Below are positions 45,273 through 57,603 of a DNA stretch of 64,000 nucleotides, in pieces. The DNA is from Larix kaempferi (taxonomy: Eukaryota > Streptophyta > Pinopsida > Pinales > Pinaceae). A program made the position numbers and the translations under genes. The stretch's first letter is position 1. The number at the start of each line of letters is the position of its first letter. The stretch is from positions 4,756,001 through 4,820,000 of the forward strand of contig BSBM01000592.1 in the NCBI GenBank assembly GCA_027924585.1. The letters are read 5' to 3'. The notes under the pieces are model-generated. The model worked only from the letters and a program-made list of their open reading frames with translations. It was not told the origin of the DNA and made no database searches.

Positions 45273-46548
45273 TGTCCCTCTCACCCAATTCGACCATTGA
45301 GAGGGGACGTTGGCCAAATCTAGGCTTTCAAATTTCACCCCAAGTTTATAATACGTTTTTCAACAATGCAATGTGTGCAGAAATGTAAATAAACATGCAC
45401 AATGGAATTCATATCTATCCACACACACATCTAATATGCAATTACAAGCATAAGCATTACAGGCATCAAATAAAACATTTTAGATTCAAATACATAAGAT
45501 TAATTATCTTTATCCAACACAGATCCAAGCAACTAGTTGTGTAAGAGCGCTTTTCCACCCAACCATAGGCCCTCTGCCCAACATATATTATTTATGCTGC
45601 TGAGAGGCCACCCCCAAGATGGGATATGAGGCCACCAGGGCGAAGGAAACACCTACAAGCTTCTATCTCACAGCTTGCAACCCATTCTGCTCTTTGTGCT
45701 TAGCCAAATGCTCATACAGAGCTCTACAGGGGTCTCACTTAGCTCTCAATCTGTGGCTTCTCAATCACCTACAAGAAACAGAACTCAAGGGTAAGGGTTC
45801 CTAGCTTTCCCAACCTCTCTGCTCACCTACAGCCAACAAAACCCACTTCCCAATCTGCAACATGGTCTCCAAATTCGAATTTATGGGTTCAAAACAACAT
45901 GGTAAGTTCATGGACAGCAATGGAGAGCTTTGCAACTTCCAAATACACATGAAAGAATGAGACAAAATGAGGGTTGAATCTAAGGGATATGGGAAAATGG
46001 TGAAAAGACAACTGACATGACTTCTGGCAGTAGAAGAAAGGACCCCTGGTAGTTGTAGACTAATTTCTATCATGACAAAACTGTCACAAAAGTGCAGCCA
46101 GTCCCATGCTTTAATAACTACATGAGGTAGCTTTTCCCACCAACCACACACATGCATTAATGATTGGAAAATGGTCAAAAAAGGAGATAATTGGCTTATT
46201 CAAGGCACATGACAGAATTTAGGTGTGAGTTCTAAGGTGGACACTTGGCATCATAGGATTTGGTTTCCCATAGGCCCCCTTCTTCTCCCCCTCTGGTGGA
46301 ATCATAACCCCTTTGGTGCTCCTTACACAGCCATTGTTGGACCATTTTATTATGTATGCACATAATATTTAAATATACTCTAAGTCGGCATAAAAGCCAA
46401 CCAAATAGTCCAAATAAATTATAACATCATACATGCATATCTATTCACTAGTCGGGCCTTGGCCTTGAGCTCTGCATTAGGAATTCACACTAGCATATTT
46501 ACATCATTTACATTTTTAATGCAATGGGGTCAAAATTGAGATATTACA
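45273..46548 (-). repeat. Family-H LTR H3 (5' LTR, minus orientation)
   Basis: 1276 bp. The left end is TGTCCCTC and the right end GAGATATTACA, so TG...CA in both directions. Shared words with H2: CCCAACCATAGGCC near 45558 and GGCCTTGGCCTTGAGCTC near 46454. Unlike H1 and H2 it is joined to a primer-binding site. Its right end abuts the start of duplicated-segment copy 2. Confidence 0.7.
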
Positions 46549-47333
46549 AGGGGTTCTATTCTATTGGTATTGTCATTGTTCCATAGTAGAGAAAAACATC
46601 TAGAAGTGGAATATTGAAGCATAATGAGAGGAAGTAGAAGATCTTGTAGTAGCCATTTAAGCCACATTGTCCACAACAACTCCATAGTGAGTGCACTTTC
46701 TTTGTAATTGCATTTCATAATTGACAAGATGGTTTGTATTTGCCTAAGATTCCTTCATTTCAGTTTCAAGTTTTTCTAGTTGATATCGACATTAAGTGAG
46801 TATCACTAAATCTATAATATAAACTAAAACATTACATAATACGAGATTGTAGAATATTAAATATATGTTATGATGAATTGTTCTTGGGAAATAATCATGA
46901 CAATTTACAAACTAATTTAACTAAATAACATGTGAAAACAAACATATCCAAAAATAAAAGCTTGAATAAAGGTTAAGATGCTTTAAGCTCAAGGTCAAGC
47001 TAGCTTTAGAAGAAACTACCACACATGACCATATATGAACTCTTGAAATGATTATTGAGGAGGAAAAGGCTAATAAGCACAAAGTGTGTTGTTGTTTTAT
47101 AGACTTTCATAAGGTATTCAATACCATTCCAAGACACCTATTGCTTCAAACATTTAATGATTTGGGCCTACCAAATTCAGTGATCCAACTAATTATGACA
47201 TTATATGAAATCATTGTTAGCCATATCCATACCACAATTGGAATAAAGAAAGGATGCCCACTATTGACCACACTTTGGATTATATAACAATGATTTGGAA
47301 GATTTTATTTATAAACAACAACAATAACAATAT

Positions 47334-47575
47334 ATATTTTTAAGGTCACAAGCTGGTCAAACACCAAATTAGTGTATGAGATCCCCCCTCCATGCAACCA
47401 TTTCATTGGTAAAGTCTACAGAGGTTTACATGCCCTACCCCCCTCTGAATTTGAACTTGTGACCTCCTAAGAGGAAACACATGTTCTTGATCATTAGGCA
47501 CACTCAAGTTGTATAGGGGGATGAGGAGCATAGGGGAATTCATTGTCTTAGAAATATACATTTCCATATCTTTAG
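47334..47575 (-). mobile_element. tRNA-like SINE in the LINE, copy 2
   Basis: Counterpart of 36893-37141. On the minus strand a B box AGTTCAAATTC follows an A-box-like GCCTAATGATCAAG; the T run of the tail is at the left end. Confidence 0.55.
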
Positions 47576-48075
47576 AATATATCAATAATTTGGAATATTT
47601 TATTCATAAAACATTGGAGAGCATATGGGGTTGCATTCTTTTTGGAATATGCTTTCCATCTCTTTGGATTATATATCAGTGATTTGAAGGATTTAATTTA
47701 TAAAACATTGGGGGACCAAAGGGAGGTTGCATTCAATTTAAAACTGCATTGCTATCTTAATATTTGCATATGATATTGTTTTATTACCTTTCCTTGTTGT
47801 AATGCTTCAATAACTACTTAATGTTCTTAACTCTTTCTATGGTAATGATACACTACAATTCGATCTTGGAAATACAAGATCATAACATTTACCATAACAT
47901 TCCAACATGCTTAAGAAGGAATCTCCCATAATTACTCTGATGTAAAAAAGGAAACATGTTGAAGTCACGTTATCTTCTACTTAATTGGGCATGGTATTCT
48001 CTTAGTCATCCTTAGGCTTGGTTCCAATGACAAAAGAAATATTTAGCAAAGGGTGCTCAACATTAATGGCTTAGA

Positions 48076-48312
48076 ATCCGCGAGATGTAGAACAGTTGGT
48101 GGCGGTTGTTGAGTTAAGACACCCCTAAGTTGAATGGTCATCGGTTCGAAACCCCGTGGATACCAAAAATCCAGCCATGTTAAGGGCTGGTGCATTCCAG
48201 GCTGGGTGTGATCTCCGGGTTATTTTGACGGCTTAGATGCCCCCAGGTCGTGGTTTCTTATCCAAAGGCCAACCCTACAAGTAAGGGGTACCACTAGCCA
48301 ACCAAAAAAAAC
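48076..48312 (+). mobile_element. tRNA-like SINE, copy 2
   Basis: Counterpart of 37649-37885, with B box GGTTCGAAACC and tail ACCAAAAAAAAC. Flanks ATTAATGGCTTAGA (48062-48075) and ATTAATGCCTTAGA (48313-48326) are a 14-bp duplication with one change. Confidence 0.8.
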
Positions 48313-49715
48313 ATTAATGCCTTAGAGAAACAATGCTTTTATTACCAATTCTAGGGCACTCCAACCAAGATTCATCTCTTCCATAATTTGGTTATAACCA
48401 TCCATTTCTTTATGGATGTGAAGTCTCGGGCCCATACTTGCATTATAGTGGTGACACTTGTATCGAGATGTCTATGATCTCTATGTTATTAATGCACATA
48501 CATGCTAAGAAAACGAATCCTCCACCAGTCATCCTAACTAAGTTTAGGACACATCGATTGTTAACCTCAATAATATTCCATATTTGAAACATGCTACATA
48601 GGATTCAATGTATGCCTAACTTTCATCCAGGTCAAAACATGTATCTGTTTTCAGTATTCCAATCCTCTATGTAACTGTCTATACAAGGACAATTATTGTT
48701 GGAATACTAGGTTAACTACTATTCCCCAATAGTGGATTATTGGCATAGAGAGATGCCCCCCTTTAGATTTTTCCATGGATGTTCCTCATCTCACCTAGAG
48801 TGAAATCAAGCACATGGCATGCATGAAGAAAACATACACAAATTTGAGGGAGCCCTTATCACTAAAGCTCCTCAATTAGTTTTATTTTTATTTTCACCTT
48901 CATGATTGTTGAATGCAAACCAATGATATCATAAGTGAATATTGTCATGTTGCATATGAGTCTCCATAGCACAACTCTGTGTTTTCTCTCATGTACTTTA
49001 GATGGACTTAGATCACCACATTCCACAAGAGCAATATATTTGTCGGTGTTGTCCTCATGAGCATGAGAACAAGGAGTCTTTCATATTCATATGCTCTCTA
49101 TTATGAAATTAGTGGATGATATCATATTATTCAAAGATTTGCAAGGTTCCTTGGTGTCTGTAATAGAATATGAAGAAAACAAATGTTTGGATTTATTTAT
49201 TTGAGAGATGTTCCAGTTTTAGTGAAAAAATATCAACAATTCCAGGCCAATCCACATTACAAATTCCAATATCATCGCTTCATTCTCTCAAAATTTGGAT
49301 AGAGCACACTACAAGTGGCTTTGTGATCAAGTTGCATTTAAGAGATCAATTAAGCAACATGGACTTCAACTACGATTATAAGGGATCAACACAAATTTTA
49401 TCACCAATTTCTTTCAACATCAAATGTATATAAGTGATTAGATGACTTATAGTGTTTCTAACCTTCAATCCCCCATTCTCATGATGTTTTCCATGCTTTT
49501 CCTTTCTCGAGTTTTCTAAGCTTCATAACTTCCCTCTCTTCTTTATTTTCGTGATTTTGTTAGGGATGCACTAAGCATTCCCTTTGTGTCTGTGAAACAA
49601 CATCCTAATACATATATCTTATGGTGTCTAATACATATACTAATTCAAAATAGCTTGTAAGTCCCAACATACCATGATCTGTATTCTAATGGGGGAAACA
49701 ACAAGGGTGTGGCAT

Positions 49716-50020
49716 CTTTTTTTTTAATTCATGTGATTTGTAACTCATCAGGATTACATGGGTGAGGCCTACGTTCAAAGCTGGCAGCTGCCACTATAAC
49801 CCAAGAGTATATCCAACAACTTGCAAGCTAGATATGCTGATAACTCATGGCTTACCAAGGGGTGAGACCTCTAGAGACACACCCAATATGGGGGTCCCAC
49901 TCAAGGGAGGTACCTACCCCTCTAGCCTTATCACAACATGCCAATGTCTCAATAGGGATTTGAAATCGAGTGGGGAGAGTGCAAAAATTACCTCCTCGTC
50001 ATTCAATCTATTAACCCTTC
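49716..50020 (-). mobile_element. SINE with 16-bp target duplication, copy 2
   Basis: Counterpart of 39339-39644. Flanks are AACAAGGGTGTGGCAT (49700-49715) and AACAAGGGAGTGACAT (50021-50036). The B box is damaged here (GATTTGAAATCG on the plus strand). Confidence 0.8.
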
Positions 50021-50229
50021 AACAAGGGAGTGACATCTTTTACTAAAATAGGGATTTATTGGATGCGTGGCAAGTGTGCTTGTTGCTTGGTCTTTCCCTC
50101 CCACTTTGTGTGTTTGTGTTATCTCACATTCATTGTAAGGGTTCCTTCACAACATCATAGAAGTCCCAACATGCCATATTCATTATGCTAATGACAAGGG
50201 AGTGATGATTCCTACTAACAAAATGAGTT

Positions 50230-50360
50230 TGGCCTAATGGTGGGGAGTTGTGAGTTTCACTATCCCCACCAGGGTTCCTAATGAGACATGGGCCCATTGT
50301 GATAAGGCTAGAAGGGTAGGCACCCCCGGTAGTGGGATCCCCACTGGGTGTAAAAAAAAA
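50230..50360 (+). mobile_element. Shortened SINE, copy 2
   Basis: Counterpart of 39848-40145. The A box TGGCCTAATGGTGG is intact, the B box has lost bases (CCAGGGTTCCTAATGAG), and the body jumps from CCACTGGGTGT straight to a poly(A) run. Confidence 0.75.
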
Positions 50361-51675
50361 AGTTGAGTATGCATGAAGAAATAATTAAATATCTTATTTT
50401 TCTATTAAAAATAGAGCAATCCTCCCATCATACTTGTATACAACTTGCTTGTGGCTTTTAACATACCATGAATTTTATGTTCATGAGGGAAACCACAAGA
50501 AAGTTACTAATTTAATGGTTTATTGGTTGTGGGGCAAGGGTACCTATACAATTACAAATAAACAATTAATTATCTTATTTTTCCTTTTTTTTTAAATGTG
50601 CAATATTTATTTGAAATAATGCAATCCTCCAATGTATATTTAGAATACTTAATAAATGGAATGCCAATTAATAATAAATAAGTACTTTAGTGATATTCAT
50701 TAAAACGAATCAAATAGTACAAAATTTCATAAATCTTAACCAGATTTGTGTTCAAAATGATACTAATGTTCTGCAATATTGTCACATATCATATGCTAAT
50801 CATCAAAACAACAAAAAATCAAAGAATAAACTTGATATTTAAAACTGCAAATGGTCAAACATATTGACTAATCCCTTTTCCTAGGTGTGATTCTCCTGGA
50901 ATTCCTCCCAATAGACAAAACCTTATGCACCTCCATGTGCTTCTTCCCATACTAAACATTATATTTAAGTTTTAAGTTAATAAGTGTACAAATTCACCTC
51001 CTTGAACAACTCACTTCCTTTTTATTTCAACCATTTTTAGCTGTAAAGAGATACATTAACTCTTATGAAAATTAATTATCTATCTTTATGTACTTCATAT
51101 ATACTTAAAAAAATAATTAATATATAAACAAACTCAACCATTTTCATGCCGAAGTACCTCTCATTAAAATTGGTTGATGGGGATCATCAACCATGCAGCT
51201 TTGACTTTAAAAGTTTCAACTCATTTTAAAACTAAAAAATCAAAATTTAGAAAAAGTGAAAGAACAACGTGCTACTTCACCTCATCACCCGAAAAATTGG
51301 GCTTACAAACCAAATTAAATTCATAATTTTATTAACTAACTTCATATTGACACTATCAATGTTGATTACAAACTACACTTTCCTAACTAATATTTAACTT
51401 ATTATTAAGATTTTGATGACATAAAAAAGATCCCTCTTAGCATGACCATTCAAGGAACTATATATCATAATTCATGGTAGTTGATAGGGACTTTAATTAT
51501 GGACCTTTGACTTTAATAGTTTGGGTACATTTTAAAACCAACCCTATGTCTAGAATTTAAAAAAATATTGAAAAAAATTAAATTGAAATTTAATATGGAA
51601 TTTATTTCTTAATAATAAATAAAAGTATTCATTTATTAACTTATTCTACATTGACATATTCGAATTTAATTACAA

Positions 51676-52431
51676 ACTATTTCGCGTAATTATTAAAACA
51701 TCCCTTGTGACATTACCTTTTAACAAAAATACAAGTGAAAACTAGCATTTCCAAAGTTGCAAGGTTGCGTGGATCACATGGTTTATATTGGGGTTGATGT
51801 TCAAACAACTAATGCTCCGCTCATCCAATTTGCTGGTCTCTCAATTTTCTCAAACTTAAAAATATTGCAAATTCAACTGATCCAACGGATACAATGGTCA
51901 AAGATGGCATCGTGTCCGTCCGTAGTTCGAGGTAAATAAACTTTCTATAATCAACTAGGATAAAACGAAGCGCATGTGAATTTGAAAAAGTTACCTAGTG
52001 GGGCAAGCGGCCAGCCCGGCCGTCGTATTAAAGCCAGGCCACGGAGGACAGCTTACGGGATACACGGCGGTTACTAACGGTAATTCGATGACTTTTTTCA
52101 TCGTTGGACGGAGTGTCGTTATTTAGGAACCGGTGAGAGCCCTAACTTTGACAGTGACAGATATGTACGAATACGTATACGTATATGTGTACACATTTAC
52201 AGTATACAGTATAAGAATAGGGAGTCAGATATTTTCCATCGGTTTTCTTCTTTTCGGCTCTGCTGTTGCCTTCACATTCAGGCTTCGAATATTCTTCCGG
52301 GCACTGCGTTGCTCGCTTTGTTCAACATCGCTATCAACGATCTTCCCATGGGGAAAAGGAAATAAATAAATAATTGTGAGATTTCCGGTTTGTGATGGCG
52401 TTGGATGCGAGGCGGGGAAGGGAAAAGCGTG
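51676..52431 (+). promoter_or_regulatory. RopGEF upstream region
   Basis: Unique sequence between copy 2 and the gene. From about 51990 it becomes GC- and CpG-richer (GCCAGCCCGGCCGTCG, ACACGGCGGTTACTAACGG) than the AT-rich repeats to its left, which suggests the edge of a gene island. No coding sequence is recognised; small frames here are not supported. Confidence 0.5.
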
Positions 52432-52438
52432 TATAAAA
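52432..52438 (+). promoter_or_regulatory. Candidate TATA box of RopGEF
   Basis: TATAAAA lies 277 bases before the start codon in a GC-rich setting (GGGAAAAGCGTGTATAAAATC). It would give a 5' leader of roughly 250 bases. It is the only good TATA match close to the gene; not proven. Confidence 0.4.
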
Positions 52439-52714
52439 TCGAAGCACAGAAATGCATTGACAGAAATGCATTGATTGAAGTTTGAAGCCGCGACCTGCTC
52501 TCCTCCGCTTCGGTGTTATGATTATGATAATGATGATGACAACAGCAGGAATACCAGACGAGCAAAAGCAGAGGGAACGTGGGACAGCACAGCCATGGCC
52601 ACAGCCAGGCCAGGCCCAACTGTACGTTTCTCACTTTTAAAGGAGCACGATAAGATAGCCTCTAGTGTCTCTGTAGCGAGCAGAAGAAGATCGGGAGATT
52701 GATCGGGGATTAGA

Positions 52715-55700
52715 ATGGAAAATAATAATAATAGTACTGTTATTTCTTCTTCTGATGAAGAAGATGAAGCATTTGAGAGGCACAGGCACAGTGAAGACTG
52801 CGGGAGCTCAAATTTGAGTGCTGACATCAGCGGCGGCGATGGCAGCAGCAGCTCTGGGTCACTGAGCTTGAGCTATAGCCGCGGAGAAACGCCGTGTTAT
52901 AATGGAGTTGCAAGAGGAGAGTGCGTTGCGAGCACCTCAGACGGATCGTCACCCTTGGGATGGCCCCTCCAAAGGTCGGCCACCTGTAATTCTCGGGTTT
53001 CCAGGGTTCCTTTGTCCTCGGTGGGAGGTCGGGACACGGTCGTATGGGAGGACAGAAAAGAGAAGAAGCTCGAAACCGATCTATCAGGTATTTCCGAAGA
53101 TTTTCCTTCGTTTGGACAAAATGACGATTGTTAGTTCAAATTTTCAGCTTCTTTCTTCAAATGCTGGCTTTCTTTCTTCAAATTTTGGCTTCATGACTAA
53201 TGTTCAATTTTTTGGCTTCTATTTTCAAATGCTAGCTTTCTTTCTTCAAATTTTGGCTTTATGAGACTGTTCTTCAAATTTTCGGCCTCTACTGGTTTTC
53301 TTCTTCGAATTGTGGTCGTCTTTCTTCAAATTTTGGCTTTCTTTCTTCAAATTTCATCTTTTCTTGATATATACTTGTGGATGATTTGCGCTGATACTTA
53401 TTTGAACTTTGTTCCTGGTTTTGCGCTTGTTATTGTTTTAGTTCGTACTCTGTGATCTGAAATACCATTGCTGTTTTATGTAAAAGGAACAGAAGCTTTT
53501 TGGATTTTATAATAATGCCATTGGCAAGTTCTTTTGTTAAATGAAAATTCTCCAGAATCTGACTTTATTTTGCTTTCGTGCAGAAAACCATAGAGGTCTT
53601 TCTTTGTTCTTTGTTCGGTCTTGTAGCTTTTCCCCCTTTGTGCTCTCTACTTCTCGCATTTCATAACTGTAATGCGGACAATTAAAAGACCCGAGGCTTC
53701 TTCAAAATTAGGGCATTTTCCCTTTTCCATTCTCGGTAATTTGTTCTGATCGAGGAAAGATAGGCCTCTGTGGCCGTGATTCTTCATTGTTTTTCGCTTG
53801 CATTTCAGAGAAGGTTCACTGCTACTTCTCTGTTATGCATTTGAAATCGGCCTGGCTTTGTTTTTAATCTGATGTGATATGTTTGTTCAATGAAAATGAA
53901 GGCTTCTCTCAAAAATTCATATTGTTTTCGTTCTCTGTGGTTGCTTCAGTGGAGGAGCATGAAGGGCTTTTATAGCAGTCCTCCTGCACTCTGCTCTTTA
54001 TGCTTTAGTCCTCCTGTAGCACTTGCATATCTCTAATCTTGATCTAGAATCGTAAGTTCTTTCCTTAGTGCTCCTAAAATGCCTTCATTTCTGAAATCTA
54101 ATGTGTGTGGGGACGCAAAATAAAAAGATTTCATTTTAATGCTGTAAAATTGTTTTAAATAATAAATAAAATTGAAAATTAGTCCACTTTTTTGCTACAT
54201 TGTGTTTAAATATTGAGTGTTAAAATTTTATGTGCACCATAATGTTTTTCTTTTATATTCTGAAAATCTATAGTTTGCATTATGTAAAAGTAAGTTTTAG
54301 CAATGGTAAAAATGGTTTGTTTCAAATTTGTAATTAATAACATTGCTTTCAATGAAATCAATACATCTTTCTGACAGTTTAAATTCTTGTTTTCTGTAAA
54401 ATTTGTCTTCTTCTCTTTGTGCTGTAAGAGTTGTACATGGAGTTACTAGGACCTTTGATGAAAAAGAAGTAATCCCTCAACATTTGTAATTATATTGAAA
54501 TTCATAGGTTCCTTTAGCTTTGAAGTTATTTCATCCTTGGTCTCAATTTTTTCAAATTGCCTGAAAATGGAAAAAGGGGAAGCTCCTTTCACGAGAATCT
54601 TTTCCTCTGGTTTTTTTCTGGGTTATATAATTTCATCAAAATGGCAAAAAAAATAGCTTTAATTTTTTTCTTTCTTCCTTGCTGGTTGCATCCATTTTGT
54701 AGAATATAATGAACTATATAAAGTTTCAGGTTCAGCATTAGTAACTCTTTTTTTGGTGCCTCAATTGTAGAAATTGAAATGATGAAAGAAAGATTTGCAA
54801 AGCTGTTACTAGGTGAAGATATGTCTGGTGGTGGAAAAGGTGTCTGCAGTGCACTTGCCATATCTAATGCTATTACAAATCTCTCAGGTATATCTGTCTT
54901 TCAAATGCTGAACCTGATGTCTTAAATTTATAGTCCTCTGGACAAGACTTATAACGTCAAGCCACCTGTTTTGAATTACATGAAGAGATTAGAGGCCATT
55001 TTTTGGCTAATGCACCATAAATATAAATAACTTTTACAAAAGGAAATTAGCTCTAGAATATATCCCAAGCTATAAAGATTTTGTGCCAAATCTTACTGAG
55101 TTTTTCAAAGATCTCTAAAAACTCCATTTAAGGCTTTTTTTTTGCTAATGCACAGAAACCCTATTTATGCACTTGTAAAAATTTGTTCTCAATCAGATAA
55201 TAAGGGCCAAAATTTGCCATGCTATCTGATTTTCTTGATAGATTTAATTCTACTGTGTACACTGAAATCAACATTTGTCCTAGAGACTGATTCAGGAATG
55301 ATTAAATAATGGATAATAGGTGAGAATTCACTTCTAGAAACATATATTTTACATAAATAAACTACTTGTTCTGTCCTGCATCAAGGAAATATTCAGTAAT
55401 AGTGTCATGCAGGTTTCTATGCCCCTCTTCTGATGTTTACCAATTTTTTACCCATTGTATTCTCAATGCTTTGATTTTTGTAATGAAGTACTTGACCGTA
55501 GCTCACTTGAACATTTGTCTCTAGCATCTAATATCAATTGAAAATGCTTGTCCTCCGTGTATAATTTTAGGAAGTCCCATTTTATCTCCATCAAGTAACA
55601 AATCTTGAATTGTTTTCAGCTTCTGTTTTTGGGGAGCTTTGGAGGTTGGAACCACTGGCTTCACAGAAGAAAACAAGGTGGCAGAGAGAAATGGACTGGC

Positions 55701-57603
55701 TGCTTTCCGTCAGTGATTCCATTGTTGAACTTATCCCCACTTGGCAAGAACTTCCACAAGGTGGAAGTTTAGAGGTAAGAGTTTGTCCATTGCCTTTGAA
55801 GAATTCGTTCCTAGAGTCTGATTCAAGTGTGCAAAATGTGCACCAATGAGTAAATATAATGCTGATTCTTGATGTTAACCAATTCAGGTCATGGTTAGCA
55901 GGCCTCGATCAGATCTATACATCAATCTTCCAGCCTTGAAGAAGCTGGATGCTATGTTGCTGGTATGATTGACCAACATCCATAGTAGATTCTTGGTTCA
56001 TTAAAAGTTTGTTGGGTTGTTATGTCTGTCTCTTGTTAATTTCTTTCCATGTAGCTGCCATTCTGTAAACCATTTTTGGATTTAAAGTTTAACCTTTTTT
56101 ATGAATTCTTTTTCCTTCATTCCACTTTTTATCAGCCTAGATCATCCTTTTTCAGGAAACATTGGATAGTTTCAGTGATACCGAATTTTGGTATGTGGAT
56201 CGAGGAATTTTGTTGGGAGATGTAAATGATGATGGCTATGTTCCTGTCAGGCCGCCTTCTCAGCGTCAAGAAGATAAATGGTGGTTGCCTACTCCTAAAG
56301 TCCCTTCAAATGGTCTGTCTAATGGTGCAAGGAAGCAGTTACAACATCATCGAGAATGTACCAACCAGATCCTTAAGGCAGCCATGGCAATCAATAATCA
56401 AATCTTGTCAGAGATGGAGGTTCCTAGCAGTTATTTAGAATCCCTTCCAAAGGTATACACTTTTTAAGGCTAATAAAGTATAAAGTTTTGTTGTAGATGT
56501 CTGGACATCCACTGATCAACTTCTTTTTCCTGTAATCTTTCAGAATGGAAAAGAGAGCCTCGGGGATCTCATTTACCGCTACATAACAGCAGAACAGTTT
56601 TCCCCGGATTGTCTTCTAGACTGCCTGGACTTGTCATCTGAACATCACACCCTAGACATTGCAAATCGTATTGAAGCTACAATGCATGTGTGGAAACAAA
56701 AGCTTCATTCAAAACACACACACAATGGAAAAGTTGTCAAACCTAGCTCCAAGTCTTCCTGGGACAAGATGAAGGATTTAGTAGGAGATGCGGAGAGGAG
56801 AGAACTTCTTGCTGATCGAGCAGAAAGTCTTCTACTAGCCTTGAAGCAAAGGTTTCCTGGCTTGTCACAGACCATTTTGGACATGAACAAGATCCAGTAC
56901 AACAGGGTACCTTCTTTAATCGATCTGCTCCCTTAGAACTGAAGTTTTGCAAGTACAGGATTCTTCATAGTGGCTTTTTGTCATTTGATTGTGGTGTAGA
57001 ATTGAATATAATGAGATATTAGCTAGATAAAGATATATGTTAGCAGTTTGAAGGTTTCTTCAAGTTTTTTACGAACTCTTACCACAATCAGTTTACTTGC
57101 AGGATGTAGGCCAATCAATTCTGGAAAGCTATTCAAGGGTGCTAGAGAGTTTGGCATATAACATTATTGCTCGGATCGATGATCTTATCTTTGTGGATGA
57201 TACGGTCAAAAAGTCTGTTGCAGAGCAGCATTCCTCAGTTCTTCCTCCTGTTTCTCGCCGTTCTAATAAAAGAGTTTCTACACCATTTTCACTTCATTTA
57301 ACCTCCAGCCCTCCATATGCTACTCCATTTGCTACCCCCACGCCACAATCAAGTCCACGGGGGGCACCTATTTCCCCTTTTATTAGCGGCAGAGCTAGCG
57401 ATGTCCATGATTTTTTTCCTCAGAACAAAGGACTGCAGCAGTTTCCCGGTGGCGAGAAGAAAGTTGGAGATGCCAACGTCAACGTCAATGATAATGAACT
57501 TGTAAGGATAAGGAAATCTGTTTTGGCGGAATTAGGCAGGGCCTGGTCATACACTGAACATCAAGGAAGTAGGAAAGACTTAATGATGCCACGTAGCCCA
57601 TAA
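52715..57603 (+). CDS. ROPGEF: RopGEF, PRONE-domain Rho-of-plants GTPase exchange factor
   Basis: Exons: 52715-53087, 54771-54887, 55620-55774, 55888-55962, 56156-56452, 56544-56906, 57103-57603. All introns are GT-AG and frames join; the product is 626 residues. Residues 1-124 form a Ser/Asp/Glu-rich variable N-terminus with SPLGWP. The PRONE domain runs from about 123 to 490: [20 protein letters not shown] (exon 2), [14 protein letters not shown] (exon 3), [20 protein letters not shown] (exon 4), the WW motif [10 protein letters not shown] with Trp at 282-283 (exon 5), [20 protein letters not shown] (exon 6), [20 protein letters not shown] (exon 7). The C-tail is Ser/Pro-rich. PRONE proteins swap GDP for GTP on ROP GTPases at the plasma membrane, below receptor kinases, in polarity and tip growth; the C-tail is usually autoinhibitory. 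The subclade cannot be assigned here. No damage seen. Confidence 0.93.
53088..54770 (+). other. RopGEF intron 1 (1.7 kb)
   Basis: The longest intron, between the variable N-terminus and the PRONE domain. Its first 270 bases hold a pyrimidine-rich minisatellite; the remainder is T-rich without genes. Donor CAG|GTATTT, acceptor TTGTAG|AAATTG. Confidence 0.8.
53135..53365 (+). repeat. Minisatellite of TTTCTTCAAATTTTGGCTT units in intron 1
   Basis: About eight units of 19-40 bases repeat CTTTCTTCAAAT followed by TTTGGCTT or GCTGGCTT. The open frames through it (for example 52902-53264) are products of the repeat, not exons. Confidence 0.75.

Larger units (their letters stand above)
46960..49430 (+). 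pseudogene. LINE reverse transcriptase remnant, copy 2
   Basis: The better-preserved copy. The frame 47048-47287 gives NKHKVCCCFIDFHKVFNTIP, FNDLGLPNSVIQLIMTLYEI and TTIGIKKGCPLL, i.e. LINE RT motifs. Later comes LYGCEVSGP near 48410 and IEMSMISMLLMHIHAKKTN. Same SINE interruptions as copy 1. Confidence 0.75.
46551..51675 (+). repeat. Large duplicated segment, copy 2
   Basis: Second copy of 36128-41442. It starts exactly where the H3 LTR ends (GGGTTCTATTCTATTGG at 46551) and stops near 51675, 1 kb before the RopGEF start codon. Within it: LTR end 46551-46910, LINE remnant about 46960-49430, SINEs at about 47334-47575, 48076-48312, 49716-50020 and 50230-50360, then AT-rich DNA. Confidence 0.9.

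Noticed and set aside
52133-52702. Small open frames upstream of RopGEF, both strands
   Set aside because: They lie in the promoter or leader; no conserved motif, no frame link to the RopGEF start codon.
56705-56952. Minus-strand open frames within RopGEF exon 6
   Set aside because: Antisense shadows of a well-conserved coding exon.
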